Shown here: in pieces, positions 42,569 to 51,060 of the stretch
How positions within the stretch are numbered: the stretch's first letter is position 1
Layout of the letters: each line of letters opens with the position of its first letter
Source of the DNA: JACMLD01 sp044227095
GTDB taxonomy: Bacteria; Bacteroidota; Bacteroidia; Chitinophagales; Chitinophagaceae
Direction: 5' to 3'
Assembly: GCA_044227095.1 (NCBI GenBank)
Contig: JBGAFV010000001.1
Location: 1,674,001-1,738,000 of the forward strand
Length of the DNA: 64,000 nt
Position numbers and translations under genes: made by a program
The notes under the pieces: generated by a model
The model's input: only the letters and a program-made list of their open reading frames with translations
What the model was told of the DNA's origin: nothing
Database searches by the model: none

Positions 42569-44158
42569 GTGAGGAAACAAACTATCATATTGTTTTGCTG
42601 TATTTTTTTATGGTTGGCAGGCGTTGCGCAGCCAATCACTACGCCAGATAAAATGTACGGCCGTTTTTTTCACGATGTACAAATGGCGAGGTTTTTTCCA
42701 GACAGTAAGACATTTGTTGATTGTATTCCTAAGAAATCACCCGCAGAAATTGTTGCCGCTTATAATAAGATTGTCAGCAACCCGGCAATCAGATTTTCTA
42801 TTAAATTGTTTACCGAAGAAAATTTTGAACTGCCGGTAACACCGCAATTAAACTACGTTACAAAAGAAAAAGATATCCTTCAACATATAAAAAACCTCTG
42901 GCCGGTTTTAAAAAGACAACCAGATTCAGTAATTGCAGGAAGTTCTTTGCTGCCCTTGCCACACAGTTATATCGTTCCGGGTGGAAGGTTCCGGGAAATT
43001 TATTATTGGGATAGTTATTTTACTATGCTTGGTCTTAAAGAAAGCGGTGAAACAGAGATGATAGAAAACATGGTTAAAAACTTTGCATACCTGATAGATA
43101 CAATAGGACATGTTCCCAATGGCAACCGCACTTATTATGTAAGCCGATCGCAACCGCCATTTTTTTCTTTAATGGTAGAATTGCTGGCAACTATAAAAGG
43201 TGATGCGGTGTATGCTACTTATCTTCCACAGCTTGAAAAAGAATATAAATACTGGATGGCGGGAAGTGAAAAATTAAAGCCGTTGCAATCAAACAAAAGT
43301 GTTGTAAAGATGAAAGACGGTAGTTTGCTAAACCGCTATTGGGATGAATTGGATATACCCAGGCAAGAAGCGTATTATGAAGATGTAACGCTCTCATCAA
43401 AATTCCAGGAAGGAAAAGCAAAAAAAGTAAACAGGGATTTGCGTGCCGCCGCGGCCAGTGGATGGGACTTTAGCAGTCGCTGGTTTGCAGATAAAAAAAA
43501 TATTGCAACAATTCAAACTACAAATATTATCCCTGTTGATCTGAATTGCTTGTTGTATAAACTTGAGCTGGTTATAGCAAAAGGTAAATTATTAAACCGA
43601 AGCGATAGCGAAGTAACTGTTTACAGGAAAAAAGCATCAGATCGTTTAAATGCTATTGACAAATATTGCTGGAACAAGAACATAACTTTTTATACCGATT
43701 ATGATTTTGTAAGCCAGAAACAATCAACCCTGGTTACACCAGCGGGTATGTATCCATTTTGCTTTTTTACTGAGAAGCCGGATTACATGAGTTTGCTTGC
43801 ACGAAAAGTAGCAGACGTTGTAAAAACAAAATTATTGAAAGATGGCGGCATTGTAACTACAGAAAATAATACAGGGCAACAATGGGATGCACCAAATGGA
43901 TGGGCACCTTTGCAATGGATAACTATCTGGGGATTGGATAAATGCGGACAAAAAGAACTGGCAAGGGATATTGCAGAGCGATGGTTAAAATTAAACCTCA
44001 CTGTTTTTAACCGTAGCGGCAAATTGATGGAGAAATACAATGTAACAGATATTACAGCAGATGCTGGTGGCGGCGAATATTCTTCACAAGATGGCTTTGG
44101 CTGGACCAATGGCGTGTTCTTAAAACTTGTATCATTATACGGTATGCCTAAGGGGTAA
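42569..44158 (+). CDS. treA: Periplasmic trehalase (GH37)
   Basis: Hydrolyses trehalose to two glucose units. The 529-residue protein starts at GTG 42569, which begins a signal peptide (IILFCCIFLWLAGVAQ). Both trehalase signatures are present: PGGRFREIYYWDSYF at about 137-151 and QWDAPNGWAPLQW at about 438-450; ELDIPRQEAYYEDV and SGWDFSSRW form the rest of the active site. The protein is exported, so trehalose is cut in the periplasm and glucose taken up; glucokinase at 21.3 kb could use it. Monocistronic, with a TACCTTTA near -7 box just upstream. Confidence 0.95.
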   Translation: MRKQTIILFCCIFLWLAGVAQPITTPDKMYGRFFHDVQMARFFPDSKTFVDCIPKKSPAEIVAAYNKIVSNPAIRFSIKLFTEENFELPVTPQLNYVTKEKDILQHIKNLWPVLKRQPDSVIAGSSLLPLPHSYIVPGGRFREIYYWDSYFTMLGLKESGETEMIENMVKNFAYLIDTIGHVPNGNRTYYVSRSQPPFFSLMVELLATIKGDAVYATYLPQLEKEYKYWMAGSEKLKPLQSNKSVVKMKDGSLLNRYWDELDIPRQEAYYEDVTLSSKFQEGKAKKVNRDLRAAAASGWDFSSRWFADKKNIATIQTTNIIPVDLNCLLYKLELVIAKGKLLNRSDSEVTVYRKKASDRLNAIDKYCWNKNITFYTDYDFVSQKQSTLVTPAGMYPFCFFTEKPDYMSLLARKVADVVKTKLLKDGGIVTTENNTGQQWDAPNGWAPLQWITIWGLDKCGQKELARDIAERWLKLNLTVFNRSGKLMEKYNVTDITADAGGGEYSSQDGFGWTNGVFLKLVSLYGMPKG

Positions 44159-44416
44159 GTGAGGTTTAGCAGGACGGACTGCGCCAAAACCTTGAAGATT
44201 TTAGTCTAATAACTGACAAGACGGTGGTTGTAATTATCAATGGCGCCATTGTAAAATTGAAAGGTCTATAAGCTTGAATAAGAACCGGTCTTTGTAATTG
44301 GAGTTAAATTCTAAAGTTTTAATTATAGTATTCATATTTGGTATATAGACTTTATTATGCGCTAAACACTGTTTTTTTGTCTTGAATCTACATACTGAAT
44401 ACTGCTTAACAGCCCT

Positions 44417-44424
44417 TAACTTTG
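44417..44424 (+). promoter_or_regulatory. -7 box TAACTTTG for the beta-lactamase-like gene
   Basis: Exact TAnnTTTG match, 15 bp before the ATG at 44439, the same spacing as the box before the cysteine-rich gene at 10.4 kb. It supports starting the protein at 44439. The rest of the 280-bp gap from 44159 shows no other feature. Confidence 0.5.
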
Positions 44425-44438
44425 CAAAAAATTTACGC

Positions 44439-45281
44439 ATGGGCCGTTTCGTTGTTTGTTTGTTATTATTTGCAGTTGGGCTTACAGCCTGCAATTCCAA
44501 CAATGTTACCGAAGACAATAGCATAAAAAAATACTTTGACAGTGCCCATCTTACCGGTTGTTTTGGCATGTTTGATAATGGGCAGGGGCAGTTTACCATT
44601 TATAATCTTCCGGCGTTTAAAGACAGTGCTTATCTGCCGGCATCTACATTTAAAATTGTAAACTCACTTATTGGTATTGAAACAGGCCGCATTACTAATG
44701 AAAACATGGTGATTAAGTGGGATGGTGTAATACGTCTTCTTGGTACTGGTGATACTGCTTTTGCCTGGAACAAAGATTTAACTATGAAAGAAGCATTTAA
44801 GGTTTCGGCAGTACCTTATTACCAGGAAGTGGCACGCCGTATAGGCAAAGACACTATGCAACACTGGCTTGATACACTTGGTTACGGACAGCGTTATTCA
44901 AAATTTAAAATAACCAACAACCTGGATATGTTCTGGCTCGACAATACTTTAAAAGTAACAGCAGATGAAGAATTAGGCCTGGTTAAGAGACTTTATTTTG
45001 AACAACTTCCTTTTTTGAAAAGCACACAAAAAACTGTAAAAAATGTAATGCTGCAGGAAGACAATTCCAATTACAAATTAAGTTATAAAACAGGGTTGGG
45101 TGTTGGCGATAATGGGAATAAAATAGGCTGGATAACAGGTTGGGTAGAAGAAAACAAACACCCTTATTTTTTTGTGCTGCAGTTGATCTCTGCAGATCCT
45201 GCAACAGATCTCAGATCCTTGAGGCTTAACCTGCTAAAAAAAATACTGGAAGAAAAAGGTTTTTTCAAGGGGAAAAAATAG
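44439..45281 (+). CDS. Class D (OXA-type) beta-lactamase-like lipoprotein
   Basis: A 280-residue serine hydrolase of the class D beta-lactamase/transpeptidase fold. Lipoprotein signal VGLTACNSN. Active-site motifs: S69-T-F-K72, S123-A-V, Y-G-Q (usually Y-G-N) near 149, and K217-T-G219. Class D enzymes use a carboxylated Lys72 to hydrolyse beta-lactams. Here the neighbouring BatB gene starts 91 bp downstream. Whether it confers resistance or acts on peptidoglycan cannot be told from sequence. Confidence 0.87.
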   Translation: MGRFVVCLLLFAVGLTACNSNNVTEDNSIKKYFDSAHLTGCFGMFDNGQGQFTIYNLPAFKDSAYLPASTFKIVNSLIGIETGRITNENMVIKWDGVIRLLGTGDTAFAWNKDLTMKEAFKVSAVPYYQEVARRIGKDTMQHWLDTLGYGQRYSKFKITNNLDMFWLDNTLKVTADEELGLVKRLYFEQLPFLKSTQKTVKNVMLQEDNSNYKLSYKTGLGVGDNGNKIGWITGWVEENKHPYFFVLQLISADPATDLRSLRLNLLKKILEEKGFFKGKK

Positions 45282-45372
45282 CGGATATATTGAAAAAGCA
45301 TAGCTAAATATTTTATTTGGTATGCTTTTTTCAGTAGAGCCTTGTAAATTGAGCTAATAAAACAACCACACA

Positions 45373-46374
45373 TTGAATTTCCGGTTTGAGCATATTCAGT
45401 TTTTAATTGGCCTGGCTGCAATTCCGTTGGTTATATTGCTATTTGTATGGTTGCTGGGATGGAAGAAAAAAATGAAGAAGAAAATTGGCGATCCTGCATT
45501 AGTGGGCGCATTGGTAAAAAATTATTCTTCCCGCAAATTTGCTGTAAAATTTATACTACTGCTTGTTGCGTTTGCATTTATTGTTGTTGCTGCTGCTAAT
45601 CTGCAAAAGCCTGGTGTAACGGATAGGGTAAACCGAAAAGGGGTAGATGTAATGGTAGCGCTGGATGTAAGCAATAGTATGCTAGCGCAGGATATTAAAC
45701 CCAACCGGCTGGAAAGAGCGAGGCAATTGGTGAACAAGCTGATGGATAAAATGGACAACGACCGCATAGGCCTCGTTTTATTTGCTGGAAGGGCATACAT
45801 GCAGATGCCCCTTACTACAGACCACAGCGCTGCAAAAATGTACATACAAAATGCAGGGCCAGATGCTGTACCTACACAGGGAACAGTTATCGGGGAGGCT
45901 TTAAAAATATCAAACAGCGGATTTAACAGCAAGGATAGAAAATTTAAAGCCATTGTGCTGATATCAGATGGTGAAGACCATGATCCCGAAGCGTTGAAAA
46001 TGGCGAAATCATTATCGCAAAGCGGCGTAATGATAAATACAGTCGGTATAGGCTCTCCCGAAGGGTCACCTATTATTGATTATAACACCAACGAAACAAA
46101 AAAAGACGCCCAGGGCAATACCGTTATTACAAAATTGAATGAAGCTGAATTGCAGCAGCTTTCACAAAATACCAATGGTATTTATGTGAGACTTGACGAT
46201 ACCGATGATGCAGCTGCAAAAATTATGGCACAACTGGCAACTATTGAACAGAAAGCGAGCGGCGATAAATCTTTTGTTGATTATAAAAGCTATTTTCAAT
46301 GGTTTTTGATTGTAGCCTTATTAATATTACTTGTTGAAACTTTTATTCCAGAACGTAAAATGAAACTAGCCTGA
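45373..46374 (+). CDS. batB: BatB-type von Willebrand factor A membrane protein
   Basis: A 333-residue protein of the Bat (Bacteroides aerotolerance) set. An N-terminal membrane segment (FLIGLAAIPLVILLFVWLLG), a second at about 55-77, then a VWA domain with the MIDAS motif DVSNSML (about 95), QMPLTTD and VLISDGEDHD, and a final membrane helix (FQWFLIVALLILLVETFI). The start is TTG 45373. VWA domains bind metal and protein partners, here probably at the periplasmic face. It is followed directly by BatC, but BatA, MoxR and DUF58 genes are not next to it. Confidence 0.9.
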   Translation: MNFRFEHIQFLIGLAAIPLVILLFVWLLGWKKKMKKKIGDPALVGALVKNYSSRKFAVKFILLLVAFAFIVVAAANLQKPGVTDRVNRKGVDVMVALDVSNSMLAQDIKPNRLERARQLVNKLMDKMDNDRIGLVLFAGRAYMQMPLTTDHSAAKMYIQNAGPDAVPTQGTVIGEALKISNSGFNSKDRKFKAIVLISDGEDHDPEALKMAKSLSQSGVMINTVGIGSPEGSPIIDYNTNETKKDAQGNTVITKLNEAELQQLSQNTNGIYVRLDDTDDAAAKIMAQLATIEQKASGDKSFVDYKSYFQWFLIVALLILLVETFIPERKMKLA

Positions 46375-47015
46375 AAACATTAACCTGCATAGTAAGTTTT
46401 ATTTCTTTTAGTCTTATGGCGATGGCGCAGAAAAATGATGCTGCTATTCGCAAAGGAAATGAATTGTATAAACAAAAGAATTACGAAGCATCGCAGCAGG
46501 AATATATTAAGGCGCTTACCACGGATCCTAAAAATGCAACAGCTAATTATAACAATGGTAATGCACTGTTCAGGAGCAATAAGCAAGATGATGCAGTTCA
46601 GTCTTATAACAATACTATTGACAATTCAACCGATAAGCAGGTAAGACAAAAAGCTTTTTATAATAAAGGCGTTGCCTTAAGCAAGCAACAGAAGCTGCAG
46701 GAAAGCATAGATGCATGGAAAGAGTCTCTGAAGCTGAATGCCGAAGACAATGATGCGAGGGAAAACCTGCAAAAGGCACTGATGGAATTAAAGAAGCAAC
46801 AGGAGCAGAAAGATAAAGAAGACAAAGACAAAAAAGAAAAGAAGCAGCAGGATGATAAAAAGAAGCCTGAACCAAAACCTCAGCAACAACAAAGCAAATT
46901 GAGCAAGCAACAGGTAGAACAATTGCTGAAAGCTATGGAGCAGAAAGAAAAGGAAATTCAACAGAAAATGCAAAAAGGCAATCCGCAGCCTAATAAACCG
47001 GAGAAGGATTGGTAA
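46371..47015 (+). CDS. batC: BatC-type TPR protein, probable CTG start
   Basis: A tetratricopeptide-repeat partner of the Bat complex, about 214 residues. TPR units are visible (GNELYKQKNYEASQQEYIKAL, ANYNNGNALFRSNKQDDAVQ, AFYNKGVALSKQQKLQESID), then a Lys/Gln/Glu-rich coiled tail. The first ATG (46416) would leave only MAMAQ before the mature part. Reading back in frame gives KTLTCIVSFISFSLMAMAQ, a complete signal peptide, opening at CTG 46371, which overlaps the batB stop (CTGA). No ATG, GTG or TTG lies between the upstream in-frame stop (46356) and 46416, so CTG initiation is proposed. Confidence 0.8.
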   Translation: MKTLTCIVSFISFSLMAMAQKNDAAIRKGNELYKQKNYEASQQEYIKALTTDPKNATANYNNGNALFRSNKQDDAVQSYNNTIDNSTDKQVRQKAFYNKGVALSKQQKLQESIDAWKESLKLNAEDNDARENLQKALMELKKQQEQKDKEDKDKKEKKQQDDKKKPEPKPQQQQSKLSKQQVEQLLKAMEQKEKEIQQKMQKGNPQPNKPEKDW

Positions 47016-47138
47016 TTAGTCGATCGGTTGATTTGGGAATTAGGAATTGGTTATTTGAGATTGGGCCAGCAGTTTAAACCGGGTTTTAGCAATGCATTCT
47101 ACGTGAATCTCAGTGTTGTGGTGTCTCCGTGGTTAAGA

Positions 47139-48242
47139 TCAAACAGGCAGCTGATCAAAAATATAACTAAGCGGAGACTCTTCCAGCACTCGTTTTATAC
47201 TTTCGCCTTCTTTTGTTTCCCATTTTACAAGCCTTATATATCCGCCTTCAATTTCAATGCCACTGCAATCGCCATCATCAAAACAGCAACAGCCTGTATT
47301 AAAGTAAGACGGATAGGCCATTGTTTTTACAAAGGTTTTCCCTTGATATTCTTTTTCGTAAGCAGCAAGTTCAGCCTTAATTTTTTTTATGGCGGTTTCG
47401 TCTGCCGCAAGTGTTGCATTGTTTAGCTGGTGCGTTAGTAAATCAATATGATCAAGAGAAGCAAATACTGGTTTGTGTGTATGACCGGAGATAAAAATTA
47501 ATTGTTTTTGCGTGGCGCTCCAGTCGTACATCATAATATTGTGTGCGTCTATCAACTCAAAAGAATCCGAAGTAGTATTGATATTAATGTCTAAAAAACG
47601 TTGTATAGGTGTCCATAGCGCAGCAACAATCCAAGTACTTACAGGATTGCCATCACTTCTTTTATCGCCCTGGTGGCCATGTGTAAGAAAAATAGAATAG
47701 AATTTATCGTTGTGTAATGTTTGTAAGACTACCCCTTCATAAATTTTTAGGTCGCTGCCAAATACCGGCTTAAGGTACAATGCCTGCTGAAATGGATATT
47801 TCCATTCAAGATCGTGATTGCCAAATATGCGGTAATAGCGGCTTTTCTCAAGAAATTTTAATTCAGACTGGAGTACAGTTTTGTTTGCTTTCATAACTAC
47901 ATCAGGCGTATTCTCCCAAAGTTCTTCGCAATCGCCCAGGTTGATAAAAGTAAAATCGTTGTTATAATAATACTCAAGAGCATTGGTATAATTTTTTTCG
48001 GCTATTGCAAAATCATCTGCTGCATCACGGGCGCCTTTATGCTGGTCTGAAAAAATGATAAATTTTCCGGTATTAATTTCAAATGGAACAATAACCCCTT
48101 CGGTTGTATTGCCATTTCTCACTTCTTTTAAAACAAAATCGAGCGATTCAAAAACATCTTTTTTTACAGGGGCCGAAGAGAGTTTATTCGCCAGTTTTGT
48201 AATTGGTTTCCGGAGTATTTTCTGTAAAAATTTTTTAAGCAT
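47139..48242 (-). CDS. Metallophosphoesterase
   Basis: A 367-residue cytoplasmic calcineurin-like phosphoesterase. The metal-binding motifs are in order: FSDQHKG (about 67), LGDCEELWE (about 102), FGNHDLEW (about 141), LTHGHQGD (about 188) and ISGHTHKP (about 255); a Cys-rich TGCCCFDDGDC follows near 315. Substrates of this family include nucleotides, lipids such as UDP-diacylglucosamine, and cyclic nucleotides; the large helical insert does not point to one. It converges on batC. Confidence 0.88.
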   Translation of the reverse strand: MLKKFLQKILRKPITKLANKLSSAPVKKDVFESLDFVLKEVRNGNTTEGVIVPFEINTGKFIIFSDQHKGARDAADDFAIAEKNYTNALEYYYNNDFTFINLGDCEELWENTPDVVMKANKTVLQSELKFLEKSRYYRIFGNHDLEWKYPFQQALYLKPVFGSDLKIYEGVVLQTLHNDKFYSIFLTHGHQGDKRSDGNPVSTWIVAALWTPIQRFLDININTTSDSFELIDAHNIMMYDWSATQKQLIFISGHTHKPVFASLDHIDLLTHQLNNATLAADETAIKKIKAELAAYEKEYQGKTFVKTMAYPSYFNTGCCCFDDGDCSGIEIEGGYIRLVKWETKEGESIKRVLEESPLSYIFDQLPV

Positions 48243-48291
48243 GAGAGGCTATTGCAAGAATTAAAGTTGTATTAAGTCTGTGATAATGTAA

Positions 48292-49461
48292 TTATACTTT
48301 AATATAAATTTTTCTTTTGTTAAGCCACCATGCAATAAACCAATAAAAAGTAACAATTAGCAAAGCATATAAAAGCGAACCATTGTTCATGTTTACTGAA
48401 ATGTTTTTGCAAACATGATCGTAAAGCCAACTTAGTGGATTTAAATAAACAGGCTTGCCATCTGGACCTATATGATCTACCCAGCGGAATAAACCAAGCA
48501 CACGTGGCAAAAAGCCGCTAAGAAAAAAAATGAACAAAGGGTTTTTTCCAAACACGTCAAAAAATTTCATGTAAGCGTCGCGTCGGCCTTTCAGTTCTAC
48601 CAGGTATATAAGAATCGCTAAAATAAAAATAGCCAGGCCGGTAGTGTAGAGTACATATGAACTGGTCCATATTTTTTTATTGATAGGAAAAACCATATGC
48701 CAGCAGAAACCGGCAAATAAAAGAACGCCGGCTGTTACAAAAAGGCCTGTGCACATTTCAAAAGTTTTTCCCTTCTGAATAATATAGCTGCCGGTGAGGT
48801 AACCAAAAATCACCTGGGTAATGGCCGGAATAGTGCTCATAATACCTTCAGGATCAAAAGCAAAACCTTCGCCTTTGTACATATGCGCTACGCCCAATAT
48901 TTTTTTATCGATACCTGTACCAAACCAGCCATCGATGCTATATGGATCGGCCGGATTGCCCAGCAGGCATAGAAGCCAGTACAAAAGCAGCAATACTGCC
49001 GAGGCAACAAAAGCACCGCGGGGTTTTAAAAAGTAAATTATTAATGAAGCAAATAGATAGCAAATCGCTATACGTTGCAATACACCTAAAATTCTGATAC
49101 CAACATTTGGGTTTACTGGGTTAACCCAATACCTGAATACTAGTTCATTGTTAACCCAGCTAACAAAAGGCGACCAGTTAAGAAAAAGCCCGATAGCAAA
49201 AATGAGTAATGAGCGTTTAAAAACTTTAGACAGGAACACAGCTGTTCCTGCAGTTTCCATTCGTGGCATAACAAAAGCCAATGCGTTGCCTACAGCAAAA
49301 AGGAAAAAAGGAAAAACCAGGTCTGTAGGCGTACATCCATGCCAGGGTGCATGATCCAAAGGGGTATAAACATATTTGCCGCTTCCGGGATTATTTACCA
49401 ATATCATCAATGCAACGGTTGCACCTCGGAATACATCAAGGGAATAGAAACGCTGGTTCAT
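48292..49461 (-). CDS. NagX/HGSNAT-type membrane acyltransferase (DUF5009)
   Basis: A 389-residue polytopic membrane protein. MNQRFYSLDVFRGATVALMI and TPLDHAPWHGCTPTDLVFPFFLF at the start and RILGVLQRIAICYLFASLI, then GKNPLFIFFLSG, are diagnostic of the heparan-alpha-glucosaminide N-acetyltransferase-like/NagX family, with around ten helices. Members transfer acetyl groups to glucosamine residues across a membrane or act in GlcNAc use. ATG 49461 is chosen as the typical family start. It is divergent from the polysaccharide locus, so it could act with it; that is inference. Confidence 0.88.
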   Translation of the reverse strand: MNQRFYSLDVFRGATVALMILVNNPGSGKYVYTPLDHAPWHGCTPTDLVFPFFLFAVGNALAFVMPRMETAGTAVFLSKVFKRSLLIFAIGLFLNWSPFVSWVNNELVFRYWVNPVNPNVGIRILGVLQRIAICYLFASLIIYFLKPRGAFVASAVLLLLYWLLCLLGNPADPYSIDGWFGTGIDKKILGVAHMYKGEGFAFDPEGIMSTIPAITQVIFGYLTGSYIIQKGKTFEMCTGLFVTAGVLLFAGFCWHMVFPINKKIWTSSYVLYTTGLAIFILAILIYLVELKGRRDAYMKFFDVFGKNPLFIFFLSGFLPRVLGLFRWVDHIGPDGKPVYLNPLSWLYDHVCKNISVNMNNGSLLYALLIVTFYWFIAWWLNKRKIYIKV

Positions 49462-49611
49462 AGCAGTAAGGTAATGCAAAATTGTATTAGGTTGCCGGGA
49501 TTGCAAGTAGTATTTCATAGCTGGTATAGATATCATTTTGAAGTGTAGTTAAACACATTTGTGGGTAATTCTTAGGGGTTAGTTGCCATTCAGCTGCATA
49601 CCAAAAACACC

Positions 49612-49619
49612 TATATTTG
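49612..49619 (+). promoter_or_regulatory. -7 box TATATTTG for the polysaccharide locus
   Basis: Exact TAnnTTTG match in the gap before the UpxY gene. It would give a leader of roughly 275 nt before the UpxY start, as is typical of UpxY-controlled capsule loci. A TTG at 49583 is somewhat far for -33. Confidence 0.5.
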
Positions 49620-49748
49620 CAGCAATTGTGAAACCGGGGTTTGTGCGCTAAAAAACGGTTATAAAAAAGATAACTGTCGTTCCATTAAACAATGTAGAAC
49701 ACCTGTGGAGAAAGTCAACGTTCCTGCTTTGCATGATAATGTTTTTGG

Positions 49749-49795
49749 AAAGGGTATAAGTGGTAAGTTAAATTACCCCTTGTATCCTTTTCTTA
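49749..49795 (+). terminator. Leader hairpin with T-rich tail (attenuator candidate)
   Basis: AAAGGGTATAAG (49749-49760) pairs with CTTGTATCCTTT (49779-49790) through 12 bp including two G-T wobbles, and GGTAA (49762-49766) pairs with TTACC (49773-49777); one T-C mismatch lies between. TCTTATAT follows. It sits between the candidate promoter and UpxY, with no gene before it to terminate. A smaller hairpin, ACGGTTAT/ATAACTGT, lies at 49655-49676. Nothing else was seen in 49462-49900. Confidence 0.65.
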
Positions 49796-49900
49796 TATAA
49801 AGGCATTATAAGGAATCTGCATAAGCATTTATTTTTCAATTAGTTACACGTTTTATCTGTGACTGAGGTGGCGAAGCCTTGCCTGCAAAATAAGGTTTAC

Positions 49901-50410
49901 ATGAATCAAAAAAAATGGTTGGCAGTATACACCAAACCACGCTGGGAGAAAAAAATAGATAAGCTTTTGAAAGAGCGCAACATTGAAAGCTACTGCCCCC
50001 TAAACAAAGTGCACAGGAAATGGAGTGACCGAATGAAATTAGTGGAAGAACCTTTATTCAAATCTTATGTATTTGTTCACGTAAATGATGCTGAGGAAAA
50101 AACTGTAAGACAGGCAGAAGGGGTGCTTAACTTTGTGTATTGGCTAGGTAAACCTGCAGTTATAAAGACTACCGATATTGAAAGGATTAAAAAGTTTTTG
50201 AAAGAGTATGATGATGTAGAAGCCTTTGCGTTGGATCTTGAGCCTAATACCCGGGTAATTATTAAATCTGGTTTATTGATGGATAAAGAAGCAAGAGTAA
50301 TCAGTACTAGTAGAAAAAAGGTAGAAGTAGAAATTAGCAGTATGGGATATAAACTGGTGGCATATGTAGATAAAGCAAATGTAAGCCCTATAAACCTAGT
50401 TAAAAGATAA
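49901..50410 (+). CDS. UpxY-family transcription antiterminator (NusG-like)
   Basis: A 169-residue NusG paralogue. The NGN domain is clear (KKWLAVYTKPRWEKKIDKLL, FKSYVFVHVND, VLNFVYWLGKPAVI), and a KOW-like C-terminal part follows (EPNTRVIIKSGLLMDKEARVI). UpxY proteins travel with RNA polymerase and prevent termination in the leaders of capsule operons. ATG 49901 is chosen because relatives begin close to the WLAVYT strand; a GTG at 49859 is possible. It is the first gene of the polysaccharide locus. Confidence 0.92.
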   Translation: MNQKKWLAVYTKPRWEKKIDKLLKERNIESYCPLNKVHRKWSDRMKLVEEPLFKSYVFVHVNDAEEKTVRQAEGVLNFVYWLGKPAVIKTTDIERIKKFLKEYDDVEAFALDLEPNTRVIIKSGLLMDKEARVISTSRKKVEVEISSMGYKLVAYVDKANVSPINLVKR

Positions 50411-50483
50411 TTTTTAAGAATACAAGAATAAGAGGGGAATAAGGGTTTCCTATAAACTCAATTAGTAAATCAAGCAAGAAAAA

Positions 50484-51050
50484 ATGAATTTTTTCAGCCA
50501 TGAAACAGCAGTAATAGATAAAGGCGCACAAATTGGTGATAATACACGTATTTGGCACTTTTCTCATGTTATGCCTAAGGCAGTTGTTGGAAAATCTTGT
50601 AATATTGGTCAAAATGTTTTCATAGATAATAATGTAACCATTGGCAATGGCGTAAAAATTCAAAACAATGTTTCTGTATACAATGGAGTTGTTGTAGAAG
50701 ATGATGCTTTCCTTGGCCCCTCAATGGTATTTACTAATGTAATTAATCCACGAAGCTTTATAGAAAGGAAACAGGAATTTAGAGCGACAATTGTTCGAAA
50801 AGGCGCTACAATTGGAGCAAATGCAACTATTGTGTGCGGTGTAGAAATAGGTGCATTTGCATTAATTGGGGCTGGTTCTGTTGTTACTAAGCCTGTAGCC
50901 CCGTTTGCGTTGGTGGTTGGAAACCCAGCCCGTCAAATAGGATGGGTAAGCGAACAGGGGTATAAACTATTTTTTGAAAATGGCAAAGCGTATTGTGAAG
51001 AAGAAAATCAATTGTATACTCTGGTAAATAATCAAGTTCAAAAATCTTAA
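50484..51050 (+). CDS. WbpD/WlbB-like UDP-sugar N-acetyltransferase
   Basis: A 188-residue left-handed beta-helix acetyltransferase. HETAVIDKGAQIGDNTRIWH, FSHVMPKAVVG, IGQNVFIDNNVTIGNGVKIQ, FLGPSMVFTNVINPRS and VVGNPARQIGW are typical of WbpD/WlbB, which acetylate the 3-amino group of UDP-2-acetamido-3-amino-2,3-dideoxy-glucuronate. Together with a WbpB-like oxidoreductase and WbpG/HisH/HisF in this locus it points to synthesis of a diacetamido uronic acid. A WbpA dehydrogenase and WbpE aminotransferase are not yet seen and may lie beyond the right edge. Confidence 0.88.
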   Translation: MNFFSHETAVIDKGAQIGDNTRIWHFSHVMPKAVVGKSCNIGQNVFIDNNVTIGNGVKIQNNVSVYNGVVVEDDAFLGPSMVFTNVINPRSFIERKQEFRATIVRKGATIGANATIVCGVEIGAFALIGAGSVVTKPVAPFALVVGNPARQIGWVSEQGYKLFFENGKAYCEEENQLYTLVNNQVQKS

Positions 51051-51060
51051 TACCCGGCTC

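Noticed and set aside
46788..46973. Leu/Phe-rich minus-strand frame opposite batC
   Set aside because: It is the antisense of the Lys/Gln/Glu-rich tail of BatC.
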